DNA of 64,000 nt from CAVPLM01 sp963713545 (GTDB lineage: Bacteria; Actinomycetota; Thermoleophilia; RBG-16-64-13). Below, piece by piece: positions 25,408-34,428 of this stretch (its first letter is position 1; the number at the start of each line of letters is the position of its first letter). The notes below the pieces were generated by a model that made no database searches, was not told the origin of the DNA, and worked only from the letters and a program-made list of their open reading frames with translations. Position numbers and translations under genes: made by a program. The stretch covers positions 124,001 through 188,000 of the forward strand of contig CAVQME010000014.1 in NCBI GenBank assembly GCA_963713545.1. The letters run 5' to 3'.

Positions 25408-26220
25408 ATGTTCTATCCGTTCGAGTGTGACCTGAGCGACTCGACCCGCATCCAGCAGGCCGTGATCGTCCTCAACCCGGCCGAGTCGAAGCGTCTTCTC
25501 GCCAAGACCGTGGCGAGTCTCCCCGAGGTCAAACACGCCTATGCCAGCGGCAGACTCTCCGTGTCCACCTGCTCGACCAGCGCTCTCGTCCTGGAGGAGC
25601 TGACGGGGGAAAAGCTCGCGCCTCACAGCTATTGCATCGGCATGGTGGCCGACGGCATGCTCACGACCAGTCAAAAAGAGGACCGGGAAGCGGCCCGCTT
25701 TTTCGTCAAAGGGGAGCGGGTGCAGATGGATCCCCTGCCCTTCTACGACACCTTCGAAAAAGGTGACGTGGTCATCAAGGGTGCGAGCGCGGTCGATCCG
25801 CAGGGGAACGTGGGCGTGCTCGCGAGCAATCCCCAGGCGGGGACGATCGGGGCGCTCCTCAGCTTTGTGGCCGTGCGCGGGCTGCCGATCATCTTTCCGA
25901 TCGGACTGGAGAAGCTGGTCCCGTCGGTGCCCGATGCTGCTAATGGATGGGGCCAACTGACCCTTTCCCGGAGCATGGGTGAGAAGGTGTGGCTCTATCC
26001 GGTGACCTGCGGCTCGGTCCTCACCGAGATCCAGGCGTTGGGGGTCCTGGCCGGGGTCAAAGCCCGGCATGTGGCCAGCGGCGGCATAGGCGGGAGCGAG
26101 GGTGCGGTCGTTCTCCTACTCGAGGGATACGAAGAGAACATCGAGAGAGCGTGGCAGGTAGTCTCGAGCGTTAAGGGAGAGCCGCCGATAGCGGTACCTC
26201 GGCATTCGTACTCCGGCTGA
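25408..26220 (+). CDS. Conserved protein of unknown function
   Basis: 270 residues from ATG 25408, preceded by GAAGGTGGTGGAG. No signal peptide or membrane span. Gly/Ala/Val-rich alternating segments such as VVIKGASAVDPQGNVGVLASNPQAG, GLPIIFPIGLEKLVPS and ARHVASGGIGGSEGAVVLLLEG suggest an alpha/beta fold, distantly like CoA-transferase or LUD-type proteins, but I cannot assign it. A pair of cysteines (VSTCSTSA, HSYCIGM) lies in the first third. Position between livF and a TetR gene suggests a role with the imported compound. A -10-like TAGAAT at 25381 may start its own transcript. Confidence 0.6.
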   Translation: MFYPFECDLSDSTRIQQAVIVLNPAESKRLLAKTVASLPEVKHAYASGRLSVSTCSTSALVLEELTGEKLAPHSYCIGMVADGMLTTSQKEDREAARFFVKGERVQMDPLPFYDTFEKGDVVIKGASAVDPQGNVGVLASNPQAGTIGALLSFVAVRGLPIIFPIGLEKLVPSVPDAANGWGQLTLSRSMGEKVWLYPVTCGSVLTEIQALGVLAGVKARHVASGGIGGSEGAVVLLLEGYEENIERAWQVVSSVKGEPPIAVPRHSYSG

Positions 26221-26316
26221 TCGGGGCGGCTCCGCTCCTGGCCAGTGGGTGGGCGGGGAGCCGCTTCTTACCGAATGTAACGAGTGTGTGCGGCCTGAAG
26301 AGTCTAGGAGGAGATA

Positions 26317-26970
26317 GTGGCGCGCACCGGCAAACGCATACCTGCCGCCGCGCGGCGGGAGAAGATCGTGGAAGTGACGCTCCGGCTGATCGCCGACGAA
26401 GGCATCGAGGGAGCCACGACCGCGAGGATCGCCGCCGCAGCGGCTGTCTCGGAGGGGACGCTCTACCGCTTGTTCGGCAACAAGAAGGGGATCCTGGTCG
26501 CCGCTCTCGATAGCGTGCACGACCATTTCCTGGACATGATGGCGTCAGCCGGACGCGAGGACCCGATCGAGAGTCTGGAGCAATTGGGGCGGCTGCACAC
26601 GGGCTCGATGGTCTCCTCGGGGACGGATCACTACATCGGGCCGTTGTTCGCGTTCATCAGCGCCCCGGCTCACCTCGGTCTGCGCGAGGTGGTAGCGACG
26701 CGCCAGCAAGAGATCATCGATGCGTACGCGCAGCTGTTGGAGGAAGGCAAAGCTGCCGGTAGGATCCCTCCATCGGCCGACTCTCAGCAGGTGGCGTGGA
26801 TGCTCGCCGCCATCTTCTGGGCAGAGGATCTCTCGTCATTGATGGCACTGCCCGGCTTCGTTCTCGAGGGCCGCTCGCGCACAGCTATCCGCTCGGTTCT
26901 GCGTTGCTTCGCCCGCTGCCCGGGCTGCGACGAGTCGCCCGACGGCACTGAGTGGACGCGCCGGGCGTAG
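26317..26970 (+). CDS. TetR/AcrR family transcriptional regulator
   Basis: 217 residues from GTG 26317, after TAGGAGGAG. Residues 10-57 are a TetR-type helix-turn-helix: RREKIVEVTLRLIADEGIEGATTARIAAAAAVSEGTLYRLFGNKKGIL. The remainder is a helical ligand-binding and dimer domain with the pattern of the fatty-acid/xenobiotic regulators. It follows the liv locus and may control it, perhaps through the TGAGCA dyads upstream of livK. The ligand is unknown. Confidence 0.85.
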   Translation: MARTGKRIPAAARREKIVEVTLRLIADEGIEGATTARIAAAAAVSEGTLYRLFGNKKGILVAALDSVHDHFLDMMASAGREDPIESLEQLGRLHTGSMVSSGTDHYIGPLFAFISAPAHLGLREVVATRQQEIIDAYAQLLEEGKAAGRIPPSADSQQVAWMLAAIFWAEDLSSLMALPGFVLEGRSRTAIRSVLRCFARCPGCDESPDGTEWTRRA

Positions 26971-27019
26971 AGCGGGCCCACCGGGGGCCGATCCCGCGCC
27001 GACGCCAGGTCGCCGGGAC

Positions 27020-27517
27020 CTAACTCCCCGCGCCCTCGAGCTGCTGGAAGGCGTCGGTGAGTAGCTCATACGACTGGTCGAGCGACTGCGGAATCACCCT
27101 TACGTCGCCGATCACCGGCATGAAATTGGTGTCGCCCTGCCAGCGGGGTACGAGGTGCAGATGAAGGTGGTCCTTGATGCCCGCTCCGGCCGCCGTCCCC
27201 AGGTTGAAGCCGATATTGAGGCCGTCGGGTTGGAAGACAAGCTTCAGGGCCCGCGTGCACTGCTGGGTGAGGTCCATCATCTCGTGCAGGGTATCGGGCG
27301 GGAGCGCCTCCAGATCGGCCAGATGAGCGTAGGGCGCCACCATGATGTGCCCGTTGTTGTAGGGGAAGGCGTTCAGGATCACGAAGGCGTGGGTACCGCG
27401 CCGCACGATGTAGGAGGCTCGGTCGTCACCGGCCAGGGGTTTGTCGCAGAAGATGCATCCCGGCGGCCTCTCCTGGGTGATGTACTGCAACCTCCACGGC
27501 GCCCACAGCCTTTCCAT
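27020..27517 (-). CDS. HIT-family nucleotide hydrolase/phosphorylase
   Basis: 165 residues from ATG 27517, with AAAGGAG upstream. The histidine triad HLHLHLVP, whose central His is the nucleophile, is near residue 117, and the N-terminal block MERLWAPWRLQYI plus CIFC is typical of the AP4A-phosphorylase-like HIT branch of Actinomycetota and other bacteria. It probably cleaves dinucleoside polyphosphates or AMP conjugates. The frame extends upstream to 27694 but the conserved start fits 27517. It converges with the TetR gene. Confidence 0.87.
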   Translation of the reverse strand: MERLWAPWRLQYITQERPPGCIFCDKPLAGDDRASYIVRRGTHAFVILNAFPYNNGHIMVAPYAHLADLEALPPDTLHEMMDLTQQCTRALKLVFQPDGLNIGFNLGTAAGAGIKDHLHLHLVPRWQGDTNFMPVIGDVRVIPQSLDQSYELLTDAFQQLEGAGS

Positions 27518-27941
27518 GCCTGCTCCTTTCCCCGGTCGCGGAGTCGGTAGGGGCCCGGTCGACTGATTGTATCGCTGATGGTCCCTCGGGTCCCGAGTGC
27601 TTGGGCCGGCCGGGGCCCAGGCTTGCGAGAGGCTTGGCCTCACCGCCGGCGCGGACGCCTCGCGGCCAGGCGGTGCGCACGTAGCGCGCGGCACGCGGGG
27701 TAGGCGGCACGCGCGGGTTCCGCGGCACGCGTGGCCGCGGCGCCCATGGGCGCGGGGCCGTTCGATGCGATATCATCGGGACGCCGGGCCGTCGAACTCG
27801 GTCGGGGTTTGCACGCCCTTGCTACGGGCTCGGCTATCGACGTGAAGTCGCCCCGCATAGCGATACCCCCGCATAGCGGTATCGGCGCGCAGCGGGATCA
27901 GATACGACGTCTGCCACGATTGAAGAGTCAAGGAGGCTTTG
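27518..27941. other. Gene-free divergent region with short repeats
   Basis: 424 bases between the HIT gene and the flavoprotein gene. The middle is low-complexity, with GCGGCACGCG and close variants repeated at about 27688-27735. At 27850-27884, CCCCGCATAGCG occurs twice and CGATACC (27861-27867) is mirrored by GGTATCG (27878-27884), a dyad of 7-10-7 that could be an operator. No coding sequence is supported. Confidence 0.4.
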
Positions 27942-30059
27942 GTGGGAACGGCCCAGGCGCCAACAGTGACGAGTGAAGGGCCCGTCGCGGTCCTTTCCGA
28001 GACATACCAAGGTCCGGCTGCCGAGCAGGTCATCGAACGCCTTCAGCAGCCCGACATGCAGGACGTCAAGGCGGTGGTCTCCTGGCGGGGGGTCGTCGTG
28101 AACGGCGATGTCTGCCTGGTGGATCTGGCCCGCCAGTACCTGCGCCTGATCCAGGAGGAATCTTGCGGCCGCTGCGGGCCGTGCCGCATAGGCGTCGACG
28201 TCATGCGGGAGTTGTTCGAGAAGCTGGCCGCCGGCGAAGGGGGAGAGGAGATCGTCGGTCAGATACGCGACCTGGCCGAGTGCATCGACGACTCCGCCTG
28301 GTGCGGGATAGCCAACACCATCCGCGATCCGATCCTGGCTCTGCTGGACCTGGGGGCGGGACACTTCGCGGAACACGCCGCCGGCGCCACCTGCGAGCTC
28401 GAGACCACCAACGGCTGGATCGCGGCCCCGTGCCGGTCCACCTGCCCTTCCACAGTGGACTGCGCCTCCTACATCTTCCAGGCTCTCGAAGAGCATCCGC
28501 ATCTGGCGACGACCATCGTCAAGCGGGACAACCCACTGCCGGCGATCATCGGCCGCACCTGCCCGCATCCGTGTGAGGAGAACTGCACCCTGGCGCCGAC
28601 CGGCAGGCCGGTGGCCATCAACAACATCAAGCGCTGGTGCGCCGACCGGGCTGAGGACCTGGTCGACGACCGTTGCGTCTCGGGCTGCCTGGCGGACCCC
28701 ACGGCCGGCGCCGAGCCGGAGGTGGTGGAGGCCGTCGGTGGCGCGGCGCTCATTGCGGGCGGGCCACACGAGGTGAGCGAGTTGACCACGGTCCAGCTGA
28801 GCCAACGGCCCGTGGAGGTGACCTGCCGGCTGGACGACAAGCAGGCGGCGTGCGGCAGAAAGGTGGCCATCATCGGGGCCGGGCCGGCCGGACTATCCGC
28901 CGGCTACTATCTGGCCCGCCGCGGTTACAGACCCGTGATCTTTGAAGATCTGCCCGTACCGGGAGGCATGGTGCACGTCGGCATCCCGGAGTACCGGCTA
29001 CCTCGTCACGTCATCCACCGGGAGGCTGAGCTCATCGAGCAGGAAGGCGTCGAGATCCGCTACAACACCCGCCTCGGCCGCGACATCACCTGGGAAGATC
29101 TGGAAGCCCAGGGCTTCGAGGCCACCTTCGTGGCCCTCGGCGCCCACCTGGGCCGGCCGCTGGGCATCCCCGGCGAAGATCTTCCGGGCTCCTTGGACGC
29201 CATCGAGTTCCTGCGCAAGGTGGCCCTCCACGAACCGGTGGACATCGGCGACGATGTGCTGGTGCTGGGCGGGGGGAACTCGGCCATGGACGCGGCCCGC
29301 ACCGCCGTCCGCCTGGGTGCGAAGAACGTCACGGTGGTCTACCGCCGCACCCGGGACGAGATGCCGGCCAACGCCTGGGAGATCGAAGAGGCGGAGGAGG
29401 AGGGCGTCGTCTTCCACTACCTGGCCGCTCCCCTGCAGTGCGTGGGCGAAGACGGAGTGGAGACGCTGGTCTGCCAGCAGATGGAGCTCGGAGAACCCGA
29501 CGAGAGCGGCAGGCGGAGGCCCGTCCCGACCGACATGGCCCCGTTCGTGCTCACCGCCACCAGCGTGTTGGCCGCGGTAGGGCAGAAGCCGGATTTTGCG
29601 CCTTTCGCGGGGGATGAATCGATCAAGCTCAACAAATATGGCTACATGGAGTGCGACCCCTATACCCTCATGACCACCAGGCCCGGCGTGTTCGTCGGCG
29701 GCGATGCGGTGAGCGGCGGCGGGACGATCATCGAGGCCATCAACGCGGGTAAGGTGGCGGCCAAGTACATCGATAAGTATCTGCGGGGCGAGCCGGTGGT
29801 CGAGGATATCGAGGACAAGACCCGCCGTCTGGCCGTCTATCTGGGAGCGCAGAAGAGCGCCGAGCCTCTGTCAGACGGGGTCGATTACGGCGAACGCCAG
29901 AAGATGCCCATGCTGCCGCCGGAGGTTCGCAAGCATACGTTCGACCCGACTGAGCTGGGCTACACGCTGGAGCAGGTGACCGCTGAGGCCGATCGCTGCC
30001 TGCGCTGCCACCGGCCGATACTGGTGGCGACGTTAGGGCACACTGGGAGCATCGGATGA
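27942..30059 (+). CDS. NuoF-like Fe-S / GltD-like flavoprotein fusion
   Basis: 705 residues from GTG 27942, after AAGGAGG. Residues 74-122 match the C-terminal 4Fe-4S region of NADH-dehydrogenase subunit NuoF (SCGRCGPCRIG, then Cys in AWCGIAN), but the NADH and FMN domains of NuoF are absent. Residues 160-240 are the Fer4_20 domain of glutamate synthase small subunit and dihydropyrimidine dehydrogenase (CRSTCPSTVDCASY, GRTCPHPCEENC). Then come the FAD motif GAGPAGLSAG at about 313, the NADPH motif VLGGGNSAMDAA and the GD block VFVGGDAVSGGG. A ~60-residue insert lies at 245-305. It should move electrons between NAD(P)H, FAD and Fe-S partners; partner unknown. The stop overlaps the next start (ATGA). 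Confidence 0.85.
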   Translation: MGTAQAPTVTSEGPVAVLSETYQGPAAEQVIERLQQPDMQDVKAVVSWRGVVVNGDVCLVDLARQYLRLIQEESCGRCGPCRIGVDVMRELFEKLAAGEGGEEIVGQIRDLAECIDDSAWCGIANTIRDPILALLDLGAGHFAEHAAGATCELETTNGWIAAPCRSTCPSTVDCASYIFQALEEHPHLATTIVKRDNPLPAIIGRTCPHPCEENCTLAPTGRPVAINNIKRWCADRAEDLVDDRCVSGCLADPTAGAEPEVVEAVGGAALIAGGPHEVSELTTVQLSQRPVEVTCRLDDKQAACGRKVAIIGAGPAGLSAGYYLARRGYRPVIFEDLPVPGGMVHVGIPEYRLPRHVIHREAELIEQEGVEIRYNTRLGRDITWEDLEAQGFEATFVALGAHLGRPLGIPGEDLPGSLDAIEFLRKVALHEPVDIGDDVLVLGGGNSAMDAARTAVRLGAKNVTVVYRRTRDEMPANAWEIEEAEEEGVVFHYLAAPLQCVGEDGVETLVCQQMELGEPDESGRRRPVPTDMAPFVLTATSVLAAVGQKPDFAPFAGDESIKLNKYGYMECDPYTLMTTRPGVFVGGDAVSGGGTIIEAINAGKVAAKYIDKYLRGEPVVEDIEDKTRRLAVYLGAQKSAEPLSDGVDYGERQKMPMLPPEVRKHTFDPTELGYTLEQVTAEADRCLRCHRPILVATLGHTGSIG

Positions 30060-30551
30060 AACCAGCACTTCTGGTCATAGATGTGCAGAAGGCCTTCTTC
30101 AGGGACCCGACGATCAGCCCGATCCCTCGAGGCGGCTATCGAATACATCAACGCCGCCATCGAGCTTTTTCGGGAGAAGGGGCTACCGGTCGTCTGCATC
30201 CAGCACGTGGATCCCGAAGAGCGGCTCGTTCCGGGTGAGGACGGTTTTGAGATCCCGGACTCTTTGAACATCCTGGCCTCGGACACTCGGATCCATAAGA
30301 CCTACAGCAACTCCTTCTGTAAGACCTCCTTGGAAGAAGAGCTGCGGCAACTCGGCGTGGACACCGTCATCATCACCGGCTACTGCGCCGAGTACTGCGT
30401 GCTATCCACCTGCCGCGGCGGCCAGGACGTCGATCTGACCCCCATCATCCTGCGCGGCTCCATCGCGAGCCGCGTCGAGAAGAACATCGCGTTCGTCGAA
30501 AGCGTGAACGACGTGATCTCTTATGGGGCCTTGAAGAAGATCCTGGAGTAG
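30056..30551 (+). pseudogene. Isochorismatase-like cysteine hydrolase, one frameshift
   Basis: ATG 30056 overlaps the upstream stop and begins MKPALLVIDVQKAFF, the isochorismatase-family start with the catalytic Asp. The frame is lost near 30125 and resumes +1 as SLEAAIEYINAAIELFREKGLPVVCIQH, running to 30551. The Cys of the triad is in VIITGYCAEYCVLSTC. Both halves are well preserved, and one extra base explains the break. Family members hydrolyse amides or ethers of small metabolites (nicotinamidase, isochorismatase, ureidoacrylate hydrolase). Either an assembly indel or a recent inactivation; the gene would give about 165 residues. Confidence 0.75.
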
Positions 30552-30753
30552 AGTCGGCGAGGCGGAGATCTCCAGGGCAAGGCCACCCGGGGAGAGGTCG
30601 CCCAGATCGAGTGGAACTTGAGCCAGAGATAGAGGAGCGGGCTCGGGGTCAAGGCGCAAGACGCGGTTGTGACCTTGCCACTAGCGTCTCGACGGCCGTT
30701 GCTCTATTGTGTGTCATGAGCTTGGTTGCAGTTCTGACGCAGCGAGGGTGTCC

Positions 30754-32296
30754 ATGGCGCACCAGGTCTTCGTGAGCTACGCCACGGAGGACGCCGACAC
30801 GGCCACACGCGTTTGCGCGCTGCTCGAGGCGGACGGCATCGTCTGCTGGATGGCCCCCCGTGATGTCGAAGCGGGCACTGACTACGCCGCGGCCATCATG
30901 GATGCGATCCGAAACTCGCAACTGGTGGTCCTGATCTTCTCCACCTTCTCCAACGCCTCTCCCTACGCCCTGCGCGAGATCGAGCGGGCTGTGGCCTACC
31001 AGCGGCCGGTACTCGCCCTGCGTACGGACGATACCGTGCCCAACTCCTCCATCGAGTACTACGTGAACGTGTGGCAGAAGCTCAAGGCCGCAGCGGAGGT
31101 CGAGAAGAAGCAGGAGGAGATCGTGGCCGCCGTGCGGGACACGATCCGTGCTTCGAAGGCTGCGGGGCAACAGCAGACCGGTGTCCCCAGGAAGGCTGTC
31201 ACGATGCGCCGCTGGGCCCGCCGAAGGTGGTGGATCATCGTCGCGGCCGCCATCGTGCTTGTCGCCGCGGCAGCGGCTGGAGGGACCTGGGCGGCCACAC
31301 ATACCGGCGGCCACAAGGCGTCGCCGGGCCTGATGGGGCACAACACGTGGACCGAACTCCACCCCGAAGGGTCGCCCTCTGCGCGCATTGGGCACGAGAT
31401 GGCATACGATCCGGGCACTCGCCGAGATGATCATGTTCGGCGGTGGGCAGACTCCTAAAGACGCCGATAGCCCCTACCAGCCCCTCGGTGACATCTGGGC
31501 CTACGATCCGGCTGCCAACACCTGGAGCGAGCTCAAACCCGCGGGGACGCTACCCTCAGCTCGCGCAAACCCTGCGATGGCGTACGATCCGGCCACCCAT
31601 CGGCTGATCATGTTCGGAGGTTTCGATGGAACCGAGACTCGTTTCGGCGACACCTGGGCCTATGATCCGGCCGCCAATACCTGGAGCGAACTGAGCCCGA
31701 CAGGGACCCTGCCCCCGGCGCGGGCCGGGTCCCAGATGGTCTACGACTGCCTCAAGTGGCCGGTTGATCATGTTCGGGGGGCGGTCGGGTGAGGGCCCCG
31801 GTCGACTTCCTCAGCGACACCTGGGCCTACGACCCCCTCAGCGAACACCTGGACTGAGCTAGAACCCTCGGGAACGCTACCCCCGGCGCGCGCCTTGCAC
31901 GCTATGGCCTGCGATCCAGTCGCGAACCGGCTGATCGTGTTCGGCGGATTCAGGGACACGCTCGTGTTCAACGACACCTGGGCCTACGACCTGGCCGCCA
32001 ATACGTGGAGCGAGTGCAGCCCGGAAGGGGCCGTGCCCTCCGCGAGAGATGCTGCGTCCCTCGTCTATGACTCCGCGAGCGGACTCATGATCATGTTCGG
32101 CGGCGGGTCCAACGACACCTGGGCCTACGATCCCAAGGTGAACACGTGGAGCGACATCACTCCGGAGGGAACCTTGCCTTCCCCCCGGGAAGATCAGTCG
32201 ATGGTCTACGAGCCGTCCAGCGGGCAGATGATCATGTTCGGAGGGTTCTCCAGCACCGAGGGTGACCTAGGAGATACCTGGGTCTACACTCCGTGA
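30754..32296 (+). pseudogene. TIR - transmembrane - Kelch receptor-like protein, copy 1, frameshifted
   Basis: From ATG 30754, residues 1-135 form a TIR domain: HQVFVSYATEDADTA, BB-loop CWMAPRD at 31-37, and SPYALREIERAV with Glu75 at the place of the catalytic Glu of TIR NADases. A basic stretch (MRRWARRRWW) and one span (about 159-181) put TIR inside the cell. Outside would be Kelch repeats with the pattern MAYDP-x-LIMFGG and DTWAYDPAANTWSEL; six repeats are countable to 32296, ending GDTWVYTP. HNTWTELHPEG at the start would close the propeller. The frame is broken near 31423, 31755, 31797 and 31843, each +1; the coding sense resumes each time. As read, the intact part encodes TIR plus span, ending at 31458. 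Confidence 0.75.
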
Positions 32297-33926
32297 TCCG
32301 ACAGCAGTGAAGGGGGCGTCTTTGGCGCATCAGGTCTTCGTGAGCCACGCTGCGCAGGATCGCGAGATCGCCTCCCACGTCTGCGACATGCTCGAGGCTG
32401 AGGATATCGCCTGTTGGATGGCCCCCCGCGACCTGAAGGAGGGGACAGACCCGGCCGCCGGGACTCTCGATGGAATCCGCACGTCGGACCTTGTGCTGCT
32501 CATCTTCTCCACCTCGGCCAACAGCTCCCCTTACGTGCTGCGCGAGATCGAACGGGCGATAGCCTACGACCGGCCTGTGCTCTCCCTCCACATAGACGAT
32601 GTCGTTCCCAGTGCCTCGATCGAGTACTACCTCAACCTGTGGCAATGGCTGGAAGTCCGCGGAGGAGTGGAGGGCAAGCAGGGAGAGATCCTGGCTGCCG
32701 TGCGGGGACAACTGACTCGGGCCCGGGCTGCGGTCGAGAGCTCGGCAGAAGACGGAATGACGGCTGCCGCAACTGGCGATGAAACCGGGGCCGCTGCCGG
32801 CGAGAAGGCCGCGAGGCCGAAAAGATGGAACCGCAGGACCTGGGCCATCACCTTCGCGGCGCTTCTGGTCATCGCGGCCGCCACCGTCGGCGGCATCTAT
32901 GCGTCCAGTCCGCCCGAGCCACAACTTCTGGACGAAGCTCGACCCGCAGGGGGCCGTGCCCCAGGCACGCGAACGAGCACGGCGATGGCGTACGATCTCA
33001 GATACCAGCGAGCGTGATTCATGTTCGGAGGATCGGTAGCGGCGGCGGCGTCGCATAACGACACTTGGGGTTACGACGCCCATCTCGAACACGTGGACCA
33101 GGATCCGTCTCTCAGGGGCGTCTGCCCTCCGGGCGCTTTGGGCACTCCATGGCCTACGATCCGTCGAAGAACCGGCGTGATCTTGTTCGGAGGATCAGCG
33201 GCGACGGGGGGGATGCCAACGACCCCATCGGCGGCGTCCTCAATGACACCTGGGTCTACAACCCCACGACCAAGCCTGTGGACCAACTCAGCCCGGACGG
33301 GGCACTCGCCCTCTGCGCGCGCTCGGCCAGGCGATGGCCTACGACCCTTCCACCGGCCGCGTCGTCATGTTCGGAGGGTTCGGCGACTCGGTGTTCGCTC
33401 TCAACGACACCTGGGCCTACGACCCGATCGCCAACGCGTGGACCGAGCTGAGCCCACAAGGGACCCTACCTCCTGCCGCGTGAGCGACCATGGCGATGGC
33501 CTACGACCCTCCAGCGGCCGGGTCATCATTTCGGAGGTGACGGTACGGCAACGCATCCTAGAACTTCCTTGAACGACACCTGGGCCTACGACCCCGCTGC
33601 CAACACGTGGACGGATCTCGAGCCCTTGGAGTGGGCCGCGGGAGCGTCCTCCCGCCAGCTGGGGCCAGTCGATGGTGTTCGATCCGTCGAGCGGCAGGCT
33701 GATCATGTTCGTATGGGGCTGCGATTCGACCTACGACTAGGAACGACACCTGGGCTTATGACCCGAAGACGAACACCTGGACCAAACTGGACCCAGGAGG
33801 GGCGCTCCCGGCCGAACGCCGTGGCACCTCGATGGTGTTCGATCCATCGAGCGGCCGGATCATCATGTTCGGGGGAGGGTCTCAGACGGAGAGCTTCTCG
33901 ACGACACCTGGGCCTACACTCCTTAG
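31495..33926 (+). repeat. Kelch-coding DNA repeats, period about 150-165 bp
   Basis: Near-identical segments containing GACACCTGGGCCTACGA and, about 100 bases later, GATCATGTTCGG recur through both TIR-Kelch genes, for example at about 31649, 31815, 31973, 32112, 33406, 33573, 33741 and 33903. They encode Kelch blades. Such repeats invite recombination, slippage and assembly collapse. Confidence 0.7.
32322..33926 (+). pseudogene. TIR - transmembrane - Kelch receptor-like protein, copy 2, heavily frameshifted
   Basis: A tandem paralogue of the preceding gene. TTG 32322 aligns with the ATG of copy 1 (AHQVFVSHAAQDREIA), with AAGGGGG 6 bases upstream; GTG 32307 is the alternative. The TIR domain keeps CWMAPRD and SPYVLREIERA, followed by one span (TFAALLVIAAATVGGIYA). 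Kelch repeats then appear in changing frames: HNFWTKLDPQG, NDTWGYD, NDTWVYNP, NDTWAYDP (three times) and DDTWAYTP with TAG at 33926, again six blades. At least ten indels, both +1 and -1, disrupt it, including an in-frame TGA near 33015. The intact reading ends at 33017. It may be a decaying copy, or the assembly may be poor here. Confidence 0.7.
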
Positions 33927-33981
33927 GCCCAAGCGATCTGGACCTCAACTGAAGGGTCAGTGTCGAGGCTCAGCTCGAGGC

Positions 33982-34428
33982 TCAGTGCCAGAGGGTCAGT
34001 CCCGTCTGGGGATCCAGCTTGCGGGTGACCGGGGGACCGGACAGGGTAGTCAGCAGGATCTCCAGGTTGAAGACCCGGGTGTCGTGCCCCAGGTGACCGC
34101 CGTAGCAGCGGCCCTGTTCGTCCGCCACAGTGATGTGGACGTGCACGATAGGTTCGCCGTTCATCAGAGATATGTTGCCCAGCATCCCGGCCACTTCCAT
34201 GCGCTGGTCGAACTCCAGGTCGATCCACTCCTGCTTCGGCTGGTCGTAGTAGCGGATGGTGGCCCGGGAGACAGCCCCGACCCCCGAAAGCCAGGCCAGA
34301 TTGATCCCTTTGGCCCGCACGAAGTCCTCGAGTTCTTTGAGAAGGTCGCTCCCGTAAGGGGGCTTGAGAATGTACGCTGGGCCCACCGATGCCTGCACGC
34401 TCAGCATGTCGGCGCTCCTCTCAGTCAT
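33982..34428 (-). CDS. PPC/DUF296 domain protein
   Basis: 148 residues as read from ATG 34428; ATG 34407, 7 bases after AGAGGAG, is an equally good start. The protein is a single PPC (DUF296) domain: GSDLLKELEDFVRAKGINLAWLSGVGAVSRATI, MEVAGMLGNISLMNGEPIVHVHITVADEQGRCYGGHL. The two His (HVHI) and the GGHL block are the putative metal or ligand site in bacterial PPC proteins. These trimeric proteins occur singly in bacteria and fused to AT-hooks in plants; the bacterial role is not established. It overlaps the upstream zinc-ribbon gene by 8 bases, implying coupling. Confidence 0.83.
   Translation of the reverse strand: MTERSADMLSVQASVGPAYILKPPYGSDLLKELEDFVRAKGINLAWLSGVGAVSRATIRYYDQPKQEWIDLEFDQRMEVAGMLGNISLMNGEPIVHVHITVADEQGRCYGGHLGHDTRVFNLEILLTTLSGPPVTRKLDPQTGLTLWH

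Noticed and set aside
30709..33926. CRISPR-like array from the regular repeats
   Set aside because: The ~155-base period encodes Kelch blades, and the spacers are coding and homologous, not unique.
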